A program made the translations under genes and the position numbers. From the NCBI RefSeq assembly GCF_050908995.1, contig NC_135133.1, positions 5,436,001 through 5,500,000 on the forward strand: a DNA stretch of 64,000 nucleotides. Direction: 5' to 3'. Positions 25,201 through 38,400 of this stretch are shown here, one piece after another; within the stretch, counting starts at the first letter, position 1, and every line of letters begins with the position of its first letter. The stretch comes from Andrena cerasifolii. Taxonomy: Eukaryota; Arthropoda; Insecta; Hymenoptera; Andrenidae. A model generated the notes under the pieces. It was not told the DNA's origin, made no database searches, and saw nothing but the letters and a program-made list of their open reading frames with translations.

Positions 25201-26159
25201 TCGCGCAATTATAAACTGATGTCGGAGTGGTCTGGTGGCTAGCGGGGACCGCAGGCATTTCAGTTACCTTGCGGCTATCATAACTCCGACCACTTCGGTA
25301 CCTGGCGCAAATTAAAAGAGGAAAGTGTGCTCTCCAAGGGAATTCATTGATCCCCCTGTCACCCACGGCAGCCGCGTAACTTTTTAATTACCTGCGTCCA
25401 TTAGTGCCGCACGGAACGAAGACGAACCCTCGAGTATCGATCATGCACCGCGAAGAACGACGCCCGGAGTTAAACAGTTAATACGGAAGTCGGCGGGACA
25501 CACCGATCATTCCCCAGACTGTCCATCCTCGGCATCTCCGCTGAACGCAGTCAGCCTCCGTTAGAAGCTAAACGGCCGAGTATTAAATATTCACGTCGCT
25601 GCCGGTCGCTCTCTCGCGAGCACAGGTCAGCCGTGAAGCGTAGGTTATTACCTGTCACTCGCTATAAAATCATTTTAGAATTTCAATAACCGGGGGGCAG
25701 CCCCGGCGTCTCTGCCAGCCCGATAGAGACCCCTTGTGTCGGTCGGGGCTAATGGCAATCCCGCCCTGGACTTCAAACGCAACGTTACAGGCCACGTTGG
25801 CGCGCGCGCGCGTATGCAAGCGCGATAGACGCGTAATTATATTGGCGGCCGATGGGCATCGCCTTTGACCGACTCGATTGCACGGTAAGCAGACCGCGAG
25901 AAGGAAATTACCGGGACCTTGGCCATCGCCGCAACCCCTCCGGTCCTCTTCCTTCCGCGACCAAGTCATGAAACTTGTGTCGCTTTTGCTGAAGGGTCTT
26001 CTCGAAGACCTTCTGGTTTGTACTCTGGGGATGGTGATCGAGGGATTGTGTGGTTTTCAAGTTTGCTATGTGACGTATAGGATTACCGGATCCAAAAATG
26101 AGAAAGGAGGGGAATCTAAGTAGTCTGAAATCGTTTGAAAAGGAGGACGTTGTAAAATA
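22258..26159. other. Unique non-coding DNA, CpG-rich
   Basis: CpG-dense with scattered TAATTA cores and a short GC-dinucleotide run at 25800-25812. The 277-codon minus-strand frame at 22924-23757 is opposed by plus-strand frames and has no domain. No RNA gene recognised. Confidence 0.45.
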
Positions 26160-26790
26160 AAACCAAAGTTTATATGTAAGCTAAGTTTTATTATGTAAGA
26201 AAACGTAAGAAATCTTGTAGCTGCTACATACTCAGGCTCTAAATACAGTATTTATATCTGTTACTAGCAAACTACCCCCGCGTTTCGCTTCGGGCTTAAG
26301 AGATAATACGGACTCCATGAAAACACATTTCACTGCTTTTCACCACCTCCTAGGGGTTCATTGGGGCAAAATCCTGAAATTAGTTTTTAGGCATTTACGT
26401 GGGTAACATTTGTAAGCAAAAACCAAGTTAATATCTAGTCAGGCCTAAGAAATAATACGGAGTCCGAGAAAACATATTTCACCCCTTTTTACCCTCTTCG
26501 TGTTGAAATTTAAAAAAATCCCTTCTTATGGTGCACCTAAGTCGCAAAAGGAAAATACCCTCCGAGTTTCATGTGCCTAGGGTTAGCGGTTCGGGCTGGA
26601 CGGTGAGGAATCAGTGACACAACGATTATATAAGCATGCATCTATTTAGTGATGGAATTTTGCCGGGTGAATAAAACAAAAAAAGGATATTTTTAGCTGA
26701 TAGGAGGACACAGCATTTCAGCAAAAAAAAGGAGGACATGTCCTCGCTTTGGATACCATATAGTAACCCTAGCAATGTGGATGTGATCGA
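26160..26790. repeat. Degenerate dispersed repeat with internal duplication
   Basis: An AT-rich island. It opens with a CCCCCGCGTTTCGCTTCGGG stretch and later has TTTCATGTGCCTAGGGTTAG, phrases I associate with old insect interspersed repeats, although I cannot name the family. A segment of about 70 bases is present twice 148 bases apart (26295-26363 and 26443-26510), sharing AATAATACGG, GTCC and AAAACACATTTCAC with a few changes. The right edge has GGAGGACATGTCCTC and GGATACCATATAGTAACCC, and the left edge has AAAGGAGGACG, so another degraded insertion may enclose or abut it. No intact coding frame. Confidence 0.55.
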
Positions 26791-27173
26791 TTGTAAAGAA
26801 TCTCTTCGAGTTTGGATCTCCATCTAACAATCATCAAAATACAAGCTCCCGTTGCTAATAAAAAGGGCTGCTCTCCCACATACCTAGTCGGTTATTTTCA
26901 TGAAATTTCCCAAGACCCAGGGAAACTCAGCTGCCAGCACGATCGCGAGCAAGAGATCGGCCTCAATTCAATTTCCACGACACGCGAGCGGTTGAAGGAA
27001 GCCCGTGCACCACGAGGACACTCTCTCGTATTAGCTCCCGTCCCTTTTGCCTCGGCCTGAGCGGGTAGAAACAATTTTCTGAAATTTATGCACCCCGTTG
27101 TTCCGTGTCTCTGTGCGCCGCGCGATGCAGTCGACCTCGTGATATTTTCACCCTGCCGGAGGACGGAGTAGAA

Positions 27174-27192
27174 GAGGAGAGAGAGAGAGAAA
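27174..27192 (+). repeat. (GA)n microsatellite
   Basis: Short GA dinucleotide run within purine-rich sequence. Confidence 0.85.
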
Positions 27193-27659
27193 GAGAACGG
27201 AGGGAAACAAGAGGCAGGAAAAATAACGAAGCAGACAGGAGGGGTGGTCGTGACGGAGGACAGCGTGGTCGGTAGACGTCTTCCGTTTTCCTGACGTTGT
27301 CGGGGCTTGCGGCGGTTATTCGCGCGCGGGAATACGCGCCTCTGATATCGCGGCCAGAGATTGACGGAGGGGGGGACAAAGCATGTTAATGTCGATGAAC
27401 ACGAACACGGCCGTCGATTCCGCTGGACCCTCCGAAACGATCGCCCTCCCCGTTCCACGTTTCGCTATCTCGTGACGCGTCGCCCCCCGCGTGGAAGATG
27501 GGGCGTAAAACTGACACGTCGCAATTAGAATTTTCGATTCCGCTTGGAAGTCGGACATTTGCATGGCACAGGCTCTCCCCCTTGGTCTCACTTTTTGGGG
27601 GCTTCTCTGTCGAGCCCCTCTGCGCTTCCCTACCTGTTAGTCAATTCTCGAACGGTGCT

Positions 27660-27690
27660 CGTCAATTGGACCCAGTTGTGCAGAAAGCTA
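27660..27690 (+). repeat. Short dispersed repeat, copy 2
   Basis: Matches 2489-2518, sharing AATTGG, CCCAGTT and GCAGAAAGCTA in order. Flanks do not align. Confidence 0.45.
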
Positions 27691-27830
27691 CCGACTGACA
27701 AAAAATTAGTTAAACCCAGTATGGATCCTATAATTTTGTGACCTTTGTTTATCAAAAAATTACCAACCTATAGAACAACTCTTATATTATACAATTATTA
27801 AAACTAGCAAGCCATAGTTCCATTTTAGGC

Positions 27831-28039
27831 TTAAGGGGTCGTGCTTTGGAGAACCTTCGAGTGATAGACAGTAACTCAGTTATTGTTAAATATTTTTAAA
27901 TAAAAAAAATACGATGCACGGTGATAGACGCAATCCTTAAAAGGAAAGAAGATTTTTTGTGAAATGTGTTATAGCTTTTGAGTAAAAAATTTCCAAAGAC
28001 CACCCTTTTTCGGCCTCCTGACTGAGCATGACCCCTTCA
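27831..28039. mobile_element. Short TTAAGGGGTC-ended element
   Basis: Starts TTAAGGGGTCGTGCT; the right end inverse reads GGGGTCATGCTCAGTCAGG. The left TTAA is intact and the right has decayed to TTCA. The right-end inner sequence AGTCAGGAGGCCGAAAAAGG matches the end of the fold-back element at 8238 (AGTCAGGTGGCCGAAAAGAG). At 209 bases with no coding frame it is a small non-autonomous member or a deletion derivative. Confidence 0.65.
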
Positions 28040-28841
28040 GAAACAAAAGCTACAGGAAATTTCGAATAATATTAATTATAATCAGTCGCGGGGGAGGAAG
28101 TTCGTAGATTTATAAAACACGCTGCCATCGTGGATGTAAGATTCTATCCAAAGGACTACGGGAACTGGGAAACTTGGGGCCGGATCCGTGGATGCGAGCG
28201 CAGGGGCGATCGAAGACCGCAGACTCGCGCGTGCAAAAAAAAAGGGGTGAGGGGCCATTGCGATCCAGAAAAATAACGGCGCGAGCCGTAGTAGCGAACA
28301 CATGTAACGATTAATCAGGTTCAGGGTGGCGGGCCTGAAGAGGTTGTTGGCGTCACGGCCAGATGACGGCCTGCGGCGACAACGTACTGTATTTTATACG
28401 GTGTCGTGTTATGGGTTTGCGGTGGCCGCGGTCGTTCGCGTGCGCTCGTGCACCCCGGGTCCGCTCGGAGAGGAATCGTTAAGGCTCGCCGTACGAAATC
28501 GACGATTCCACGCGAAAGGGTCGCGTGTTTCGCGCCGCATTCTCCTTTCGGGCTCGACTTGCGCCCCGCGGCTACGAATTACTGTCCATCGTCCGTCGAT
28601 CATCCGCGAGGATCGTTTAATACGCTTCGCACGCGTGTCGAGTGGCCAGCTGCTTGCCATATGCTCGACGAACGCGTGGATTCCGTTTTTGTCAGGGTTA
28701 TCGAGACGCGCGGGGTTGACACTTGCTTGGGATTCTGCGGGCACCGACTGCTGAGCCATTGATAAATGAGGGCTCGCCGATGCTGGTCGAATTTAACGCG
28801 TTTTTTGTTAATGGCGCCGCTGAAAGAAGCCTAGGGGATGT
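28040..28841. other. Unique non-coding DNA
   Basis: CpG-rich with opposing frames at 28.4-28.76 kb. No gene recognised. Confidence 0.5.
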
Positions 28842-29268
28842 TTAAGGGGACTAGGCAGTCGAAAAATCGATTTTCTATCGCATTTTCCGAAAGTACTATC
28901 TTTTCTGAATAAAGTGCCGCTTGGTTTATAGTAAAATTCGCAAAATTGTAGATTCGTCAGCTAAAAACTTTAAACGCGTTTTTCTCGAATATTTTTTTCT
29001 CTTCATTTTTCTCCTGATTGCGAACGAATTGAGGTTCAGGTCGACTTGGAAAAAATTACGGGGCGCGTAAAACATGCGTCATTTCGGCGCAAGCCTCTGA
29101 TATGGTCTGCAAAAATTCGAGATTTTCATAAAAAAATTAAGAAGTCACCGGATTTTGGTAACGCACAAACAATGATGGTGCGCTATTAGAATAATACAGA
29201 GATTAATAATAATAATAATAATTAACCCTCAAAAGGTTCAGGCGGGCCATTTTTGTCTGACTAGCTTC
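28842..29268. mobile_element. Probable TTAAGGGG-type element, right end decayed
   Basis: The left end reads TTAAGGGGACTAGGCAGTCG followed by AAAAATCGATTTTC. A possible right end at 29250-29268, read in inverse, gives GCTAGTCAGACAAAAA, resembling the left subterminal bases, but the final CCCCTTAA is missing and replaced by a TTCTTCTTC run. The interior is AT-rich and non-coding. It has the same terminal style as the elements at 27831 and 48395. Confidence 0.45.
29203..29221 (+). repeat. (AAT)n microsatellite
   Basis: Six tandem AAT units inside the probable element. Confidence 0.9.
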
Positions 29269-32029
29269 TTCTTCTTCTACTTGCTGCAAGTGCAAGTGCC
29301 TCTCGATCTGTGTATAATCTTCAGGACGCGACTCTCTATTCTAAAATCTCGAAGGTGTATCTTCGGAGAAAACGAAGGAAGCGGAGTCCTGTATCAAATA
29401 TCCCGGCAACCCTTGCTGAATTTGAATCCCAGAAGGTCCCCCCCAGCTTTCCAGCGGGCGTAATTCGAGAAACAATCGTCCGGATTCTCAGGTGTAAGGC
29501 CGGGGTACCTGTCCGGCGCGTACGCGAGGAGAAAGGACCACGACTCGGGAAAGAAAAGCATCTCCGAGCGCTCGGAAAGGATACGATATCGTGTTACACG
29601 ATATAACAACGGTACAATGGAGCTTTGTCCAGGGGGCTGCGCCGGGTCTTTTATTAGAGTCCTATTGGCTCCGTGTGACCCTTCTGACCTATTTTCTCCT
29701 TTCTATTCATTACTTCCTCCTGGAAACTCGAGCTTCCTTGGTGCCCGGCCTGGTGCACGCAGCCAGCCACGCATGCACGCGAAACAAACGCGAAAGCGAC
29801 GTTGATTTAATCCGATTGCGGCAACCGGCTGCCGTAAAATCCGACGACTCTAGATCCGAGATGGGGGATTTATCGATTCAGTCCTTAGAGCTGGGCGATA
29901 TTTCTGAGCGGGAGAGGGAGAGAGAGAAAGGATCAAAGCTGAACTGTAAACTTTCCTCGTACAGTCCCTCCTCCTCTGTCGCCCTCTTCTGCTGCATTAG
30001 CGCGTACGTACGCGGTAAATAATGCGCGGCTAATCGGTAAATCGTCTGTTAACGTATTATCGGTGGAAGCGATCCCGGGTAATGTTCCAGTCGGTGCTTG
30101 AATAGTCGAAGACGGAATGCATCGATTCGGCTCGTTACACGATCCCGCTCCGACCAGCGCTTCTCGTGTGCGTGCGCATGATTTGTGGCGCGATTCGAGC
30201 CGGGGAAATTCTATATCGTTTCTGAGTTCCAGCCAAAGTGCTGCTAACTTTCTGTAACGAAGGAGCTGCGTATCTCTTCGAGCAGAGCCGCAGGGAGGGG
30301 CTTGATCTGTGGACTAGGGAAACTTGGCTAATTGTAGGAAAGTGCACGCAACTCTGCTTAGAATTATTCTGTACCCACTACTTTATTTCTCGATATCGTT
30401 TCTAATCTAATTCACAGCTTCGAAGGAATATCGCGAGGCTTCTTTGTACGTTCCTGCAGTCAAATTTCCCAGAATGTTTCAGTAGAGTTTTTCTTTTTTT
30501 TTTAACGGATCGACTTCATTTCAGGCGCAGCCCTTTTCTCAGGCTCGCAGACGCTTCCACCGCTCACCTTTCGTTAATTGGAATTTTACGACCGCCTTTG
30601 TGCCATCCGCGGCGATTGTCAGCTCCTGATAAAGGCATCATCGGGACGTTGAACCAGATTTCCTCTCCACCGTGGTCCTATCGATACCGGTAGCAACGAG
30701 GCGCAGCGCGCTCTCTCCCGATCCCTCGGACCTCCCCTTTTGTTCGCAAGCGAGCACGATTACGAGTTCTATGAATTCTTGACGGAAGGTGGATGCCAGA
30801 CGATCCGATAATGAGACCACTCAAAATTCATGTCTGCCTCGTTGAAAAGACACCGGGCGATCGTGGCCTCCCCGCGCACGCGCCTCCCTCGAATCTATTG
30901 TATTTGCAAATAGTGGATGACGCCTGCGTCCTTGCAGCTTTCTGACGTCCGAGGGACGAGCATTGGCGTTACTAAAAAATAACTCGCAATGCATAAATCT
31001 TCGGCCGTTCAGTGCGGGCTAGGGATGTCGTTCGTACTTACCCGATATTAGCTCCATGATTTTATTAGCCATCGAGACTTTCGACTCGAAAGTGGCGCCA
31101 GAAGGGTGTTGTTGGAGAGGGATGTTTCAAGCGACGTACGTAACGCTGCTTCGCGTTTCGACGGTATCCCACGGTGCTTCCGCAAGTGTGCGAGCCGGAG
31201 TTTCCATGTACCGCGTTATCTCCGAATCAAAGGAAGCAGAAACAAGGCGGATCGTATAAAGCGAGCCCCTCGAATCGAAGTACAGACGGCGAAGTTTCCG
31301 CGGGTAACCGCGATTCGGTCTCGATTGATTTCAGAGTTCCATTCAATCCTGCTCAGGCGAGCATTCTTTTCCCTTACTATTCATTATTCACTGGTTTCAA
31401 TCTTCGATCCCACCCCTCCGCCGGTAGACGCTTTTCCAAGCATGTCGGCTTAATGACTTGCAAACAAACCCTCCCCCCCCGCGCCAAACGCGGACCGATA
31501 ATTAGAGAGAATGCTCGGGGGTTCGCCTACTTCCGCCCGCCCCTCCCGAGATCGACGGGGGAATAAAATCAGAAAACAACGCGGGAGTGGCGGTAATAAT
31601 TTCGCTCAGCGTTGCTAGCGACGGACGACGGCTTGAAGAGTAATAAATTCCACTGCGGACAGCCCGACGATTGCCTTCGTTAGCTCTCGTCGCATTCGTC
31701 CTCTTCATCCCGGTTTAAACGGTCGATCGACGAGCAATCGTCCACCGGCACGATGTAAATCAAACGGCCAGCGATTCCTGCTCGATCTCCCGCGCGTTTC
31801 CGCGGAGCCGACGATCGCAAAGGGCCGCTCCCTTTGTGACCTGTCCTCCAGGGAAACCAGCCCCTCCCTCCCTTCAATTGTATCGTCTCGAGTCTCCTTC
31901 GCAAGTATCCACGGGCGAAGGAGGAATAAAGTTAACCCGCGAGGGGGCGGGGTTTGCCTGCATCGCTTTTGAATTTTAATCGACGGAAACGAGCTCGCAC
32001 GGGCGATGCGCTGTGCACTTCAAAGAGTA
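29269..32029. other. Unique non-coding DNA
   Basis: CpG-rich with small purine runs near 29.9 kb and a nine-base-plus T run near 30.49 kb. Frames are short or opposed. Nothing recognised. Confidence 0.45.
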
Positions 32030-32400
32030 ACAAGCTCGGAGTATCGAGAAATCTCCATAAGAAACTTCAGGAAAGTAAAAGAATTACGCCAAGTACGTGA
32101 AATCAAATAAATCACAAAAAATAGAAGATAATAATAATTATAATTTTTTTTGACGAAAAAATTTCTTGGAGAAGACGAAGAAAAATCTTAAAATTTCCGA
32201 CTGATCCACGAGACAATATTACCATATCTCTGTTATGCGCGGACCGATTTTATTGAAATTGGTCTTATTCGAAAGCTTACATGCGATTTACATAAGAAGA
32301 ATGCCTTTAAATTTAGGAAATATTGCAGGCGTGATGAGATATTAATGAAATAAGTTTCAGGTTATGAAATAACTTTCCTGTACTTTCTTTCCTGTACTGG
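32030..32400. repeat. AT-rich island, probable repeat remnant
   Basis: Sharp drop in GC against both flanks. It contains GGACCGATTTTATTGAAATT and CGAAAGCTTACATG, phrases typical of decayed insect interspersed repeats in my experience. CTTTCCTGTACTTT and CTTTCCTGTACTGG are doubled near 32380, and CAGGAAAGTA near 32070 is their partial inverse. Boundaries are not clear. Confidence 0.4.
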
Positions 32401-35400
32401 GCGTCGAGACGCTACCGCGTCTCTAGATCGTGGCTCTTTACGGTGGAAATTGAAGTTTCCAGTTGCTGTCGAGCTGTGGCAGACACAGCTGAGGCATCTT
32501 AAAAACAAAGTAGGGACACTAAGGGGAATCAAAACGCCACTGTGCCTGTCGCGGATCGAATATCGAGTCGAGAACAGTCGTATCGCGTCCTAGGGGTGGC
32601 GTCGTTATTGTCTGCTCCGACGTCTGAATCGGGGATTCAGAACGACAGCGATCCTCGAGGCGAGCAAACGCGGCGAAAGAAAGATCGAAGTCACGCCGCA
32701 TTTTCGCCGTGCAACATCCACCCCGCGCTGAGTTGCCTCTCTGTTTCTCTCGTCAGCTCCATCAATTTCTACCCCGTCATCGAATTACACGCTTTTCAAC
32801 CAAGTCGCGCGTGCTCAATCTGTTCCCCGCTTTTTTTCTGGCAACGTAGAAATCGCGACGCGCGGAGGTGCGACGTTTTGAAACGGGTGTTACGAGGCAG
32901 GTCGCCGGAGACAAGAAGGCCTCGTTCAACCCTCCTTAGCCGTCGCAGTTAAACGCCCCTGAAAAAGCGGCGGATATAATCGTGCGTGAAATCGACTCGC
33001 CAACAGCTTGACGCGGGCCGCCACGGATCCGTTATGCCCTTAATCGCGGCCTGATCTTTCATCCTCGAAGGAGGCAGAAGTTTCCTCCGGCTGAACGGCG
33101 CGCGTAGAAGATGACGGGCCTGGCTGTTGGGCAGACGCGCGGGGCTTAATCGAAATCGATGGCTCGTGCGATTCGGTAGCCCCGTGGGGAGGACCTGTGC
33201 AAATAAACCGTGGAACGTTTACAATGTAGGAAGAGGGTTGGAAGGAGAAAGGACGGTGGCAGGCCGAGCACGGCGGGCAGGACGTCGGCGTCGGCAGCCG
33301 CTTGTCACTCGCTTTAACCGTGCGTCAGTCGATATCATCGCGCGGAGTGGAAATCTCTGCTATTGACAAGCGCATGAATATCGTTAATAATAAATAATGC
33401 CCGTCCCTGGCCGCCCTCCCCGCCTGCCGCGTATCACCGTTGTCGATTCGATCGAGCAGTCGACGGAGACGGATTAAAAAGCCCACTGCTCGCGTCAACG
33501 ACGCCTGAAAGGGTTCTTCCGCGCCACTCCAGGCGATTCCGTACGCATCGTTACCTATTGGAGCACGTTTATCGCGCGGGGTGATTCTTCGATGCTCGTG
33601 AACGGTTTGCCGGGCGAGTTTACGGTGGAAACGCGGGCGGGGTCTCCCAGTTACCTACCGGAGGATCGAAGTGGGGATTGCGAGAGTCGGCGATTTCGCT
33701 CTGACGAGGATTCGTATTAGAAAGAATTGAAGTCGGTAGCCGGAGAAATTGCTCTACCCTTGTTAGCCTGATGATAGAGATTTCGCGAGAGAGGTCCCGA
33801 AGCCGAGCTAACGTTCGAGAACGTCGAAGTTCCTCGTGCACCTCCAGTTCGCTCGACGATAAAACGGAACAGGTATCGCGGCTTGGAAGCGAGAGAGACG
33901 GGCGACCGTTTATCGTTCCGATCGAACGATATAATTGCACGGTTAGTCGAGACGAAAATTAAGGTTTACGACGGTAGCCGGTAATCAGGCGGCAATTAAT
34001 ACCGCTTTCACGAAACCCATTAGTCGTCCTCCTTTTTTTCCCCCCGTTCATCGGCTAACGTTATGTTTTCATTTTAACGGAAGAAAAGAGGGCACGCATG
34101 AAAGGCCATCGGAGCAGAGGGGGTGAGTCCTTCTCGGCGGCCGATGAATATGTAGATGGATCTTTTCTTCTCCGGCGAAGTTCGACGAAATGCGCTGCAC
34201 GAACAACCACTGCTTTGCATTTTGCAAAATCCTTTGCATTTTTAAGGTTACCGCGGGTGTTTACTCTACTTTTCCCATCGAGCTCCCAGCAGCCGCCACC
34301 TTTCCATCGGTCTTTCGATCTTTCAGCGGGAAACGCGGCGCTCCGCGGTGAATTACGGCGGCGGGAGTGCCTCTTGGTTGCGCCGTTACGTTTACATCCG
34401 ACGCGGAAGACGTTTACCCTGGACTGTGTACGTTCGAAGGGCTGTTAAGCTCCGATGAATATGTAAATTCTATTGTCTTGCTCGCTCGGTTCCCCGCGTT
34501 TCTTCGAGTTCCGTGCCGCGCGTCCATTATCTTGATCGGCGTGCTCGAATTGGAACGCGCCCGGGGAAAACTTGGAAGTCGTCGTTCCGCTTGGGAATAA
34601 AATTTCAATATCCAGCGGAAGCGAGGCTAGGAGATAACGATATCCCCCCGTATCGGGGATCTATAGATTTATCGTTGCATCTCGAGCGATTCCGCTGCAA
34701 GTCTGTCTTCGTAGCTGCGAGGAACTTCGCTCTTAATTCCGCTCCAGCGAGAAGCTTCCATCTCGGGGGCATTTTTCACACGCAGTTACCTCTTTCCCCA
34801 CCTTCTCCCTTCCGCCATCTACGCTCCTCCCATTCGAGGGAATATTCCGTAGAAATTTATCCGCGAAATCAGCCGATGCTCGATATCACAGTGGCCATTT
34901 ATTCATTCCGCTCTACGCGTGCCGAATTATGTCACTTGGAACAGTGTTCAGCCCAGAGGGTTAAATTTTCGTGGCGCAACCCTCCGTTACCTCCGCTCCA
35001 GCCAGAAAACTCGATTTCCCTTGGAATAAGGTAAAACAGAGTAAAGACTCTCCGCGGAGCGTGAGACGGGAGGGAGACAGGTGGCGCGGGGTTATGTAAA
35101 GCGGCGAGGAAAAATCGAAACACGTGTCGCCTCTCTGGCAAACTTTCACCCTATCCCCGGAGGGGTTGGCGCGGTATCTCCACCTCGGGGATGATACGCG
35201 AAGGGGGTAACGGAAGCTGGCACTCGTGCGAAATAGAGTCCCGCGGCCCTTTGACGCGCGTGCGCGCCGGCGAAGCGCGCTAGGAGAAGTAAATACGCGC
35301 GAGGGCGACGGTATTGTCGTATTAATGGAAAGGATTGCTTGTTCAAGCGTGTTGTAGCGCGGGAAGCGGCAGTTCGACGGGTCCAAATTGAAATTCGATT

Positions 35401-38400
35401 GTCTGCCAGCGACGGTGTTTGCAGCCAGCGCACTCGGCTCGTGCTCGCGCGATTGTCACCGCGCGGAAAGAGACAAAGAGACAACGACTTGCCGGGGCGT
35501 TGTTGACTGGCCGCGAATTCGTAATGAATATCGGCCCGAGGATGGGAGAATCGCGTGCGCCGCGTTGATCGTTTGCACGTACCCGAAAGTTTCAACGCAC
35601 TGAGCATAAAGAGAGAGAGAGAGCGGAGGGTGGTGCTGAAGGAAAACGACGCAACCGAATTTTGCACGCGCTGGCATAACGAGCTGCAGGAATTCCTAAT
35701 GAGGGTAGCAGACAAACGTCATTCAGTGGCGCGCGTCGAATCGCCGAATCTGTTGTTTCAACTTGCCGCGGTTTCCGGTAATTATATCGCGCGTTGACGA
35801 GCTCCTTTTTCACCCTCCCTCGGCTCTGTTAATTAATTATCTGCCGCATCGTCCACGTTTTTTCGCGCGCCCCCGCGGGTAAAGCAGACATCTTCGCGGC
35901 TCTTACGTCCTGTTCGGATGGTAGCCCTGTCAGCTCCGGATGCAAATACAAGAATTCAAGCACCTCAGGGAAATATTACATCCCTTCGTCTCAGCTGTCT
36001 AATTCTACCGCCGGCTGTCGGTAGACTTCTTTCATCCGTAGATCCTTGGGAAACTGGGAAACTCGCAGCGCGAAGGTTCCCTTCAGGCCCGTGAGCGTAG
36101 AACTTCTCGCGCTCTTCAATCTAGCAACTCTTTCATGGCAACTAGCCACTCTTGCGATTCGATCTGCCTGATCCTTTTCGCGCCTGTTTATCCCATCGAA
36201 TCATTCGAATCATTGTCCTCTGTCCTCGCAGACGTTTGGACGAGTCCCTCGAGAAAATCTTTGGCCCGCCTCGTTGATTAAGCTCGGCCTGCCGGCGGCG
36301 TGTGCAGGTGATTATGAGGCGGGATAGGTTGCGCTCGTTACACGAGTTTTCCGTCGGCCCCGGCCAACGTGTCGCTTCCGTTTTCAAAGGGATTTATGTA
36401 TACGGGCCGGGGCAGACGCGCGCGACTCGCAATTAGTCCGACATTCAGCGAGATAGCGTGCACGTGTTCGATAATGCCTGGTCGGATCTAGGCACGGCGC
36501 GGAGGCAGCGGCGTCGGCGGTGGCGGTGGCGGTCGGGTATAGACTTTCCCATGCATAAAGACAAACCGTGCGCGCGGGGCGGCCTTGTCACGTTCAGATG
36601 TAAACCAGACTCCCGAGTGCAACTACCGCCGGGCGGAACACGCGTCACGGGGAGCCATGCACGTCAGGAACACGAGCACCGGTTCACCGCCGCACCTGGC
36701 CCCCGTAATGCACGCCGCGATAGGTGTATACGCGCCCCATTGAACGAGTACACCTATAAGCATCAGCTCACCGTACCGTGTAACCGTCTATATCTGTCGA
36801 AATAAACCGTCCGCCGAACGGCAACGATCTTCCGGCTGGTAATTGCCGATTTCGCGAACTTCTGCGGGGGTGGCTCTGCGGAGCTGGATCGGCCAAGCTG
36901 TTACAGATAGAGTTCGAGATAGAATTATTTTTACTCGAAGTCGAAGAGGAGAATTTATCCGGAGTCCGTTGAAACCGTGCGAAGGGAGTCGGAACGACTG
37001 TTTGATTATTGCTAGAGTGAAATGGACGGTGGAGGGGGTGCGTAAGGGAGAATATTGGCGAACATTCTGGTAACACGAACGCCGGTGTACAGTTATTAAA
37101 GTGTCGGTAATCTTTGATCTGAATGTACACGCCGGCGTCGTTTTGCACACGCGGCCTGATTGCGTCGTTATAGAACGGAGGTGATATCGAAGTTCAATCT
37201 GAAACGCATCCTGGAATAGTACGAGGTACGGAGTGCGACGAGCAGCCCGTGAAAAATCGGTAAATATTTCGAGCTTAGAGCAACTGTACCAATTAACAGT
37301 ACGAAATCCGATCGATGCGTATTGAAAGCAACGTCTCCTTAAAATCCTTTATACGTCTCGAGCCGCTCGTACCTAGGCGCTCTTGAAACGCTGCATCAGA
37401 ATCGAGCTCCCTATCGTTTGCGCGACCCCAATATATAACAATGTTTGCTCGAGAAGTCGGATAAAATCCCCGTGCACACAGCGACAAAATGCACAGTACA
37501 AAGCCTCGCAGTGGAGCTTACGAACAAAGCACGCCGAGGGGGTGTGAAGGGGTGCGTAACGCAGCTGAACGCCCCCACGACGCTATTAAAATCATTGGCA
37601 AACCGAACGGATCACGAATTAACATCTGTAAATACCTTCTCACACCTGCATCGTAATTGTGTTTATCAGAAATAATCACTACCCCCCACCGAAACGTACA
37701 ATTTTGCTATCTCAGAGAAGTTCAAGGCGACCACGTGTAATGTTGGTCTTCGACGGTTCCTCGCGACCATTGTTATTGTCGCTGCGCGTCGCGATTCGGA
37801 GCGAAGGACGTCGGGCCAAACAGACAGTGACGCACCGACCACGCGACAGTGCTTAGCGAAATAAAGATTTTCCCTGTCTCGATCATTGAAAGACTTTCTT
37901 TCCGCCTTCGCAGACAAATTGATAGTAGGTACCTGTTTATAAATTTTGTATCTTTCGTTTACTATTGGACGAGAGATCGTGGAAATACTAGACAGCTCTT
38001 TCAAGGTGCACAAGCTATAAAAGGCACGTCCTACAGTACCTACGTACATACTCCACACGGTAAATCCATGGAGAGAGATTACAGTCTTACACTCGACGAG
38101 GAGGGCGAGGCATCGGGGAAGAAGATCGGTGTCGAGTGGCCGAAGGAAATCCTCGCGACAGTTGTACGAACGTAAATCTCTCTCCGGAGCGTTTTTTACG
38201 CTCACCAGTCTGGGGGATTATTCCATGCACGCGTGAGGAGGCAGCCACCCTCTCGAGCTCCCCGCGCCACCACCGCTCTTTCATTATCCGCAGAAAGAAG
38301 CGAGGCCCTTCTCCCCAACGAATCGAGACCACCGCAGATGTGCCTCGAAATTAGACGACCTCGTCAAATCGAAAACACCAGACGCGTCCATTGCCGAGCG

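Larger units (their letters stand above)
26791..27830. other. Unique non-coding DNA
   Basis: Mixed composition, with a GA-rich tract at 27174-27192 and overlapping frames on the minus strand that read through it. The last 150 bases become AT-rich, leading into the TTAA element. Confidence 0.5.

Noticed and set aside
25213..25294. Inverted GTCGGAGT pair as a hairpin
   Set aside because: Only the outer eight bases pair well; the interior does not form a continuous stem.
37666..38205. Opposed 179-codon and 108-codon frames
   Set aside because: Both look moderately protein-like but they exclude each other, and neither matches a family I know.
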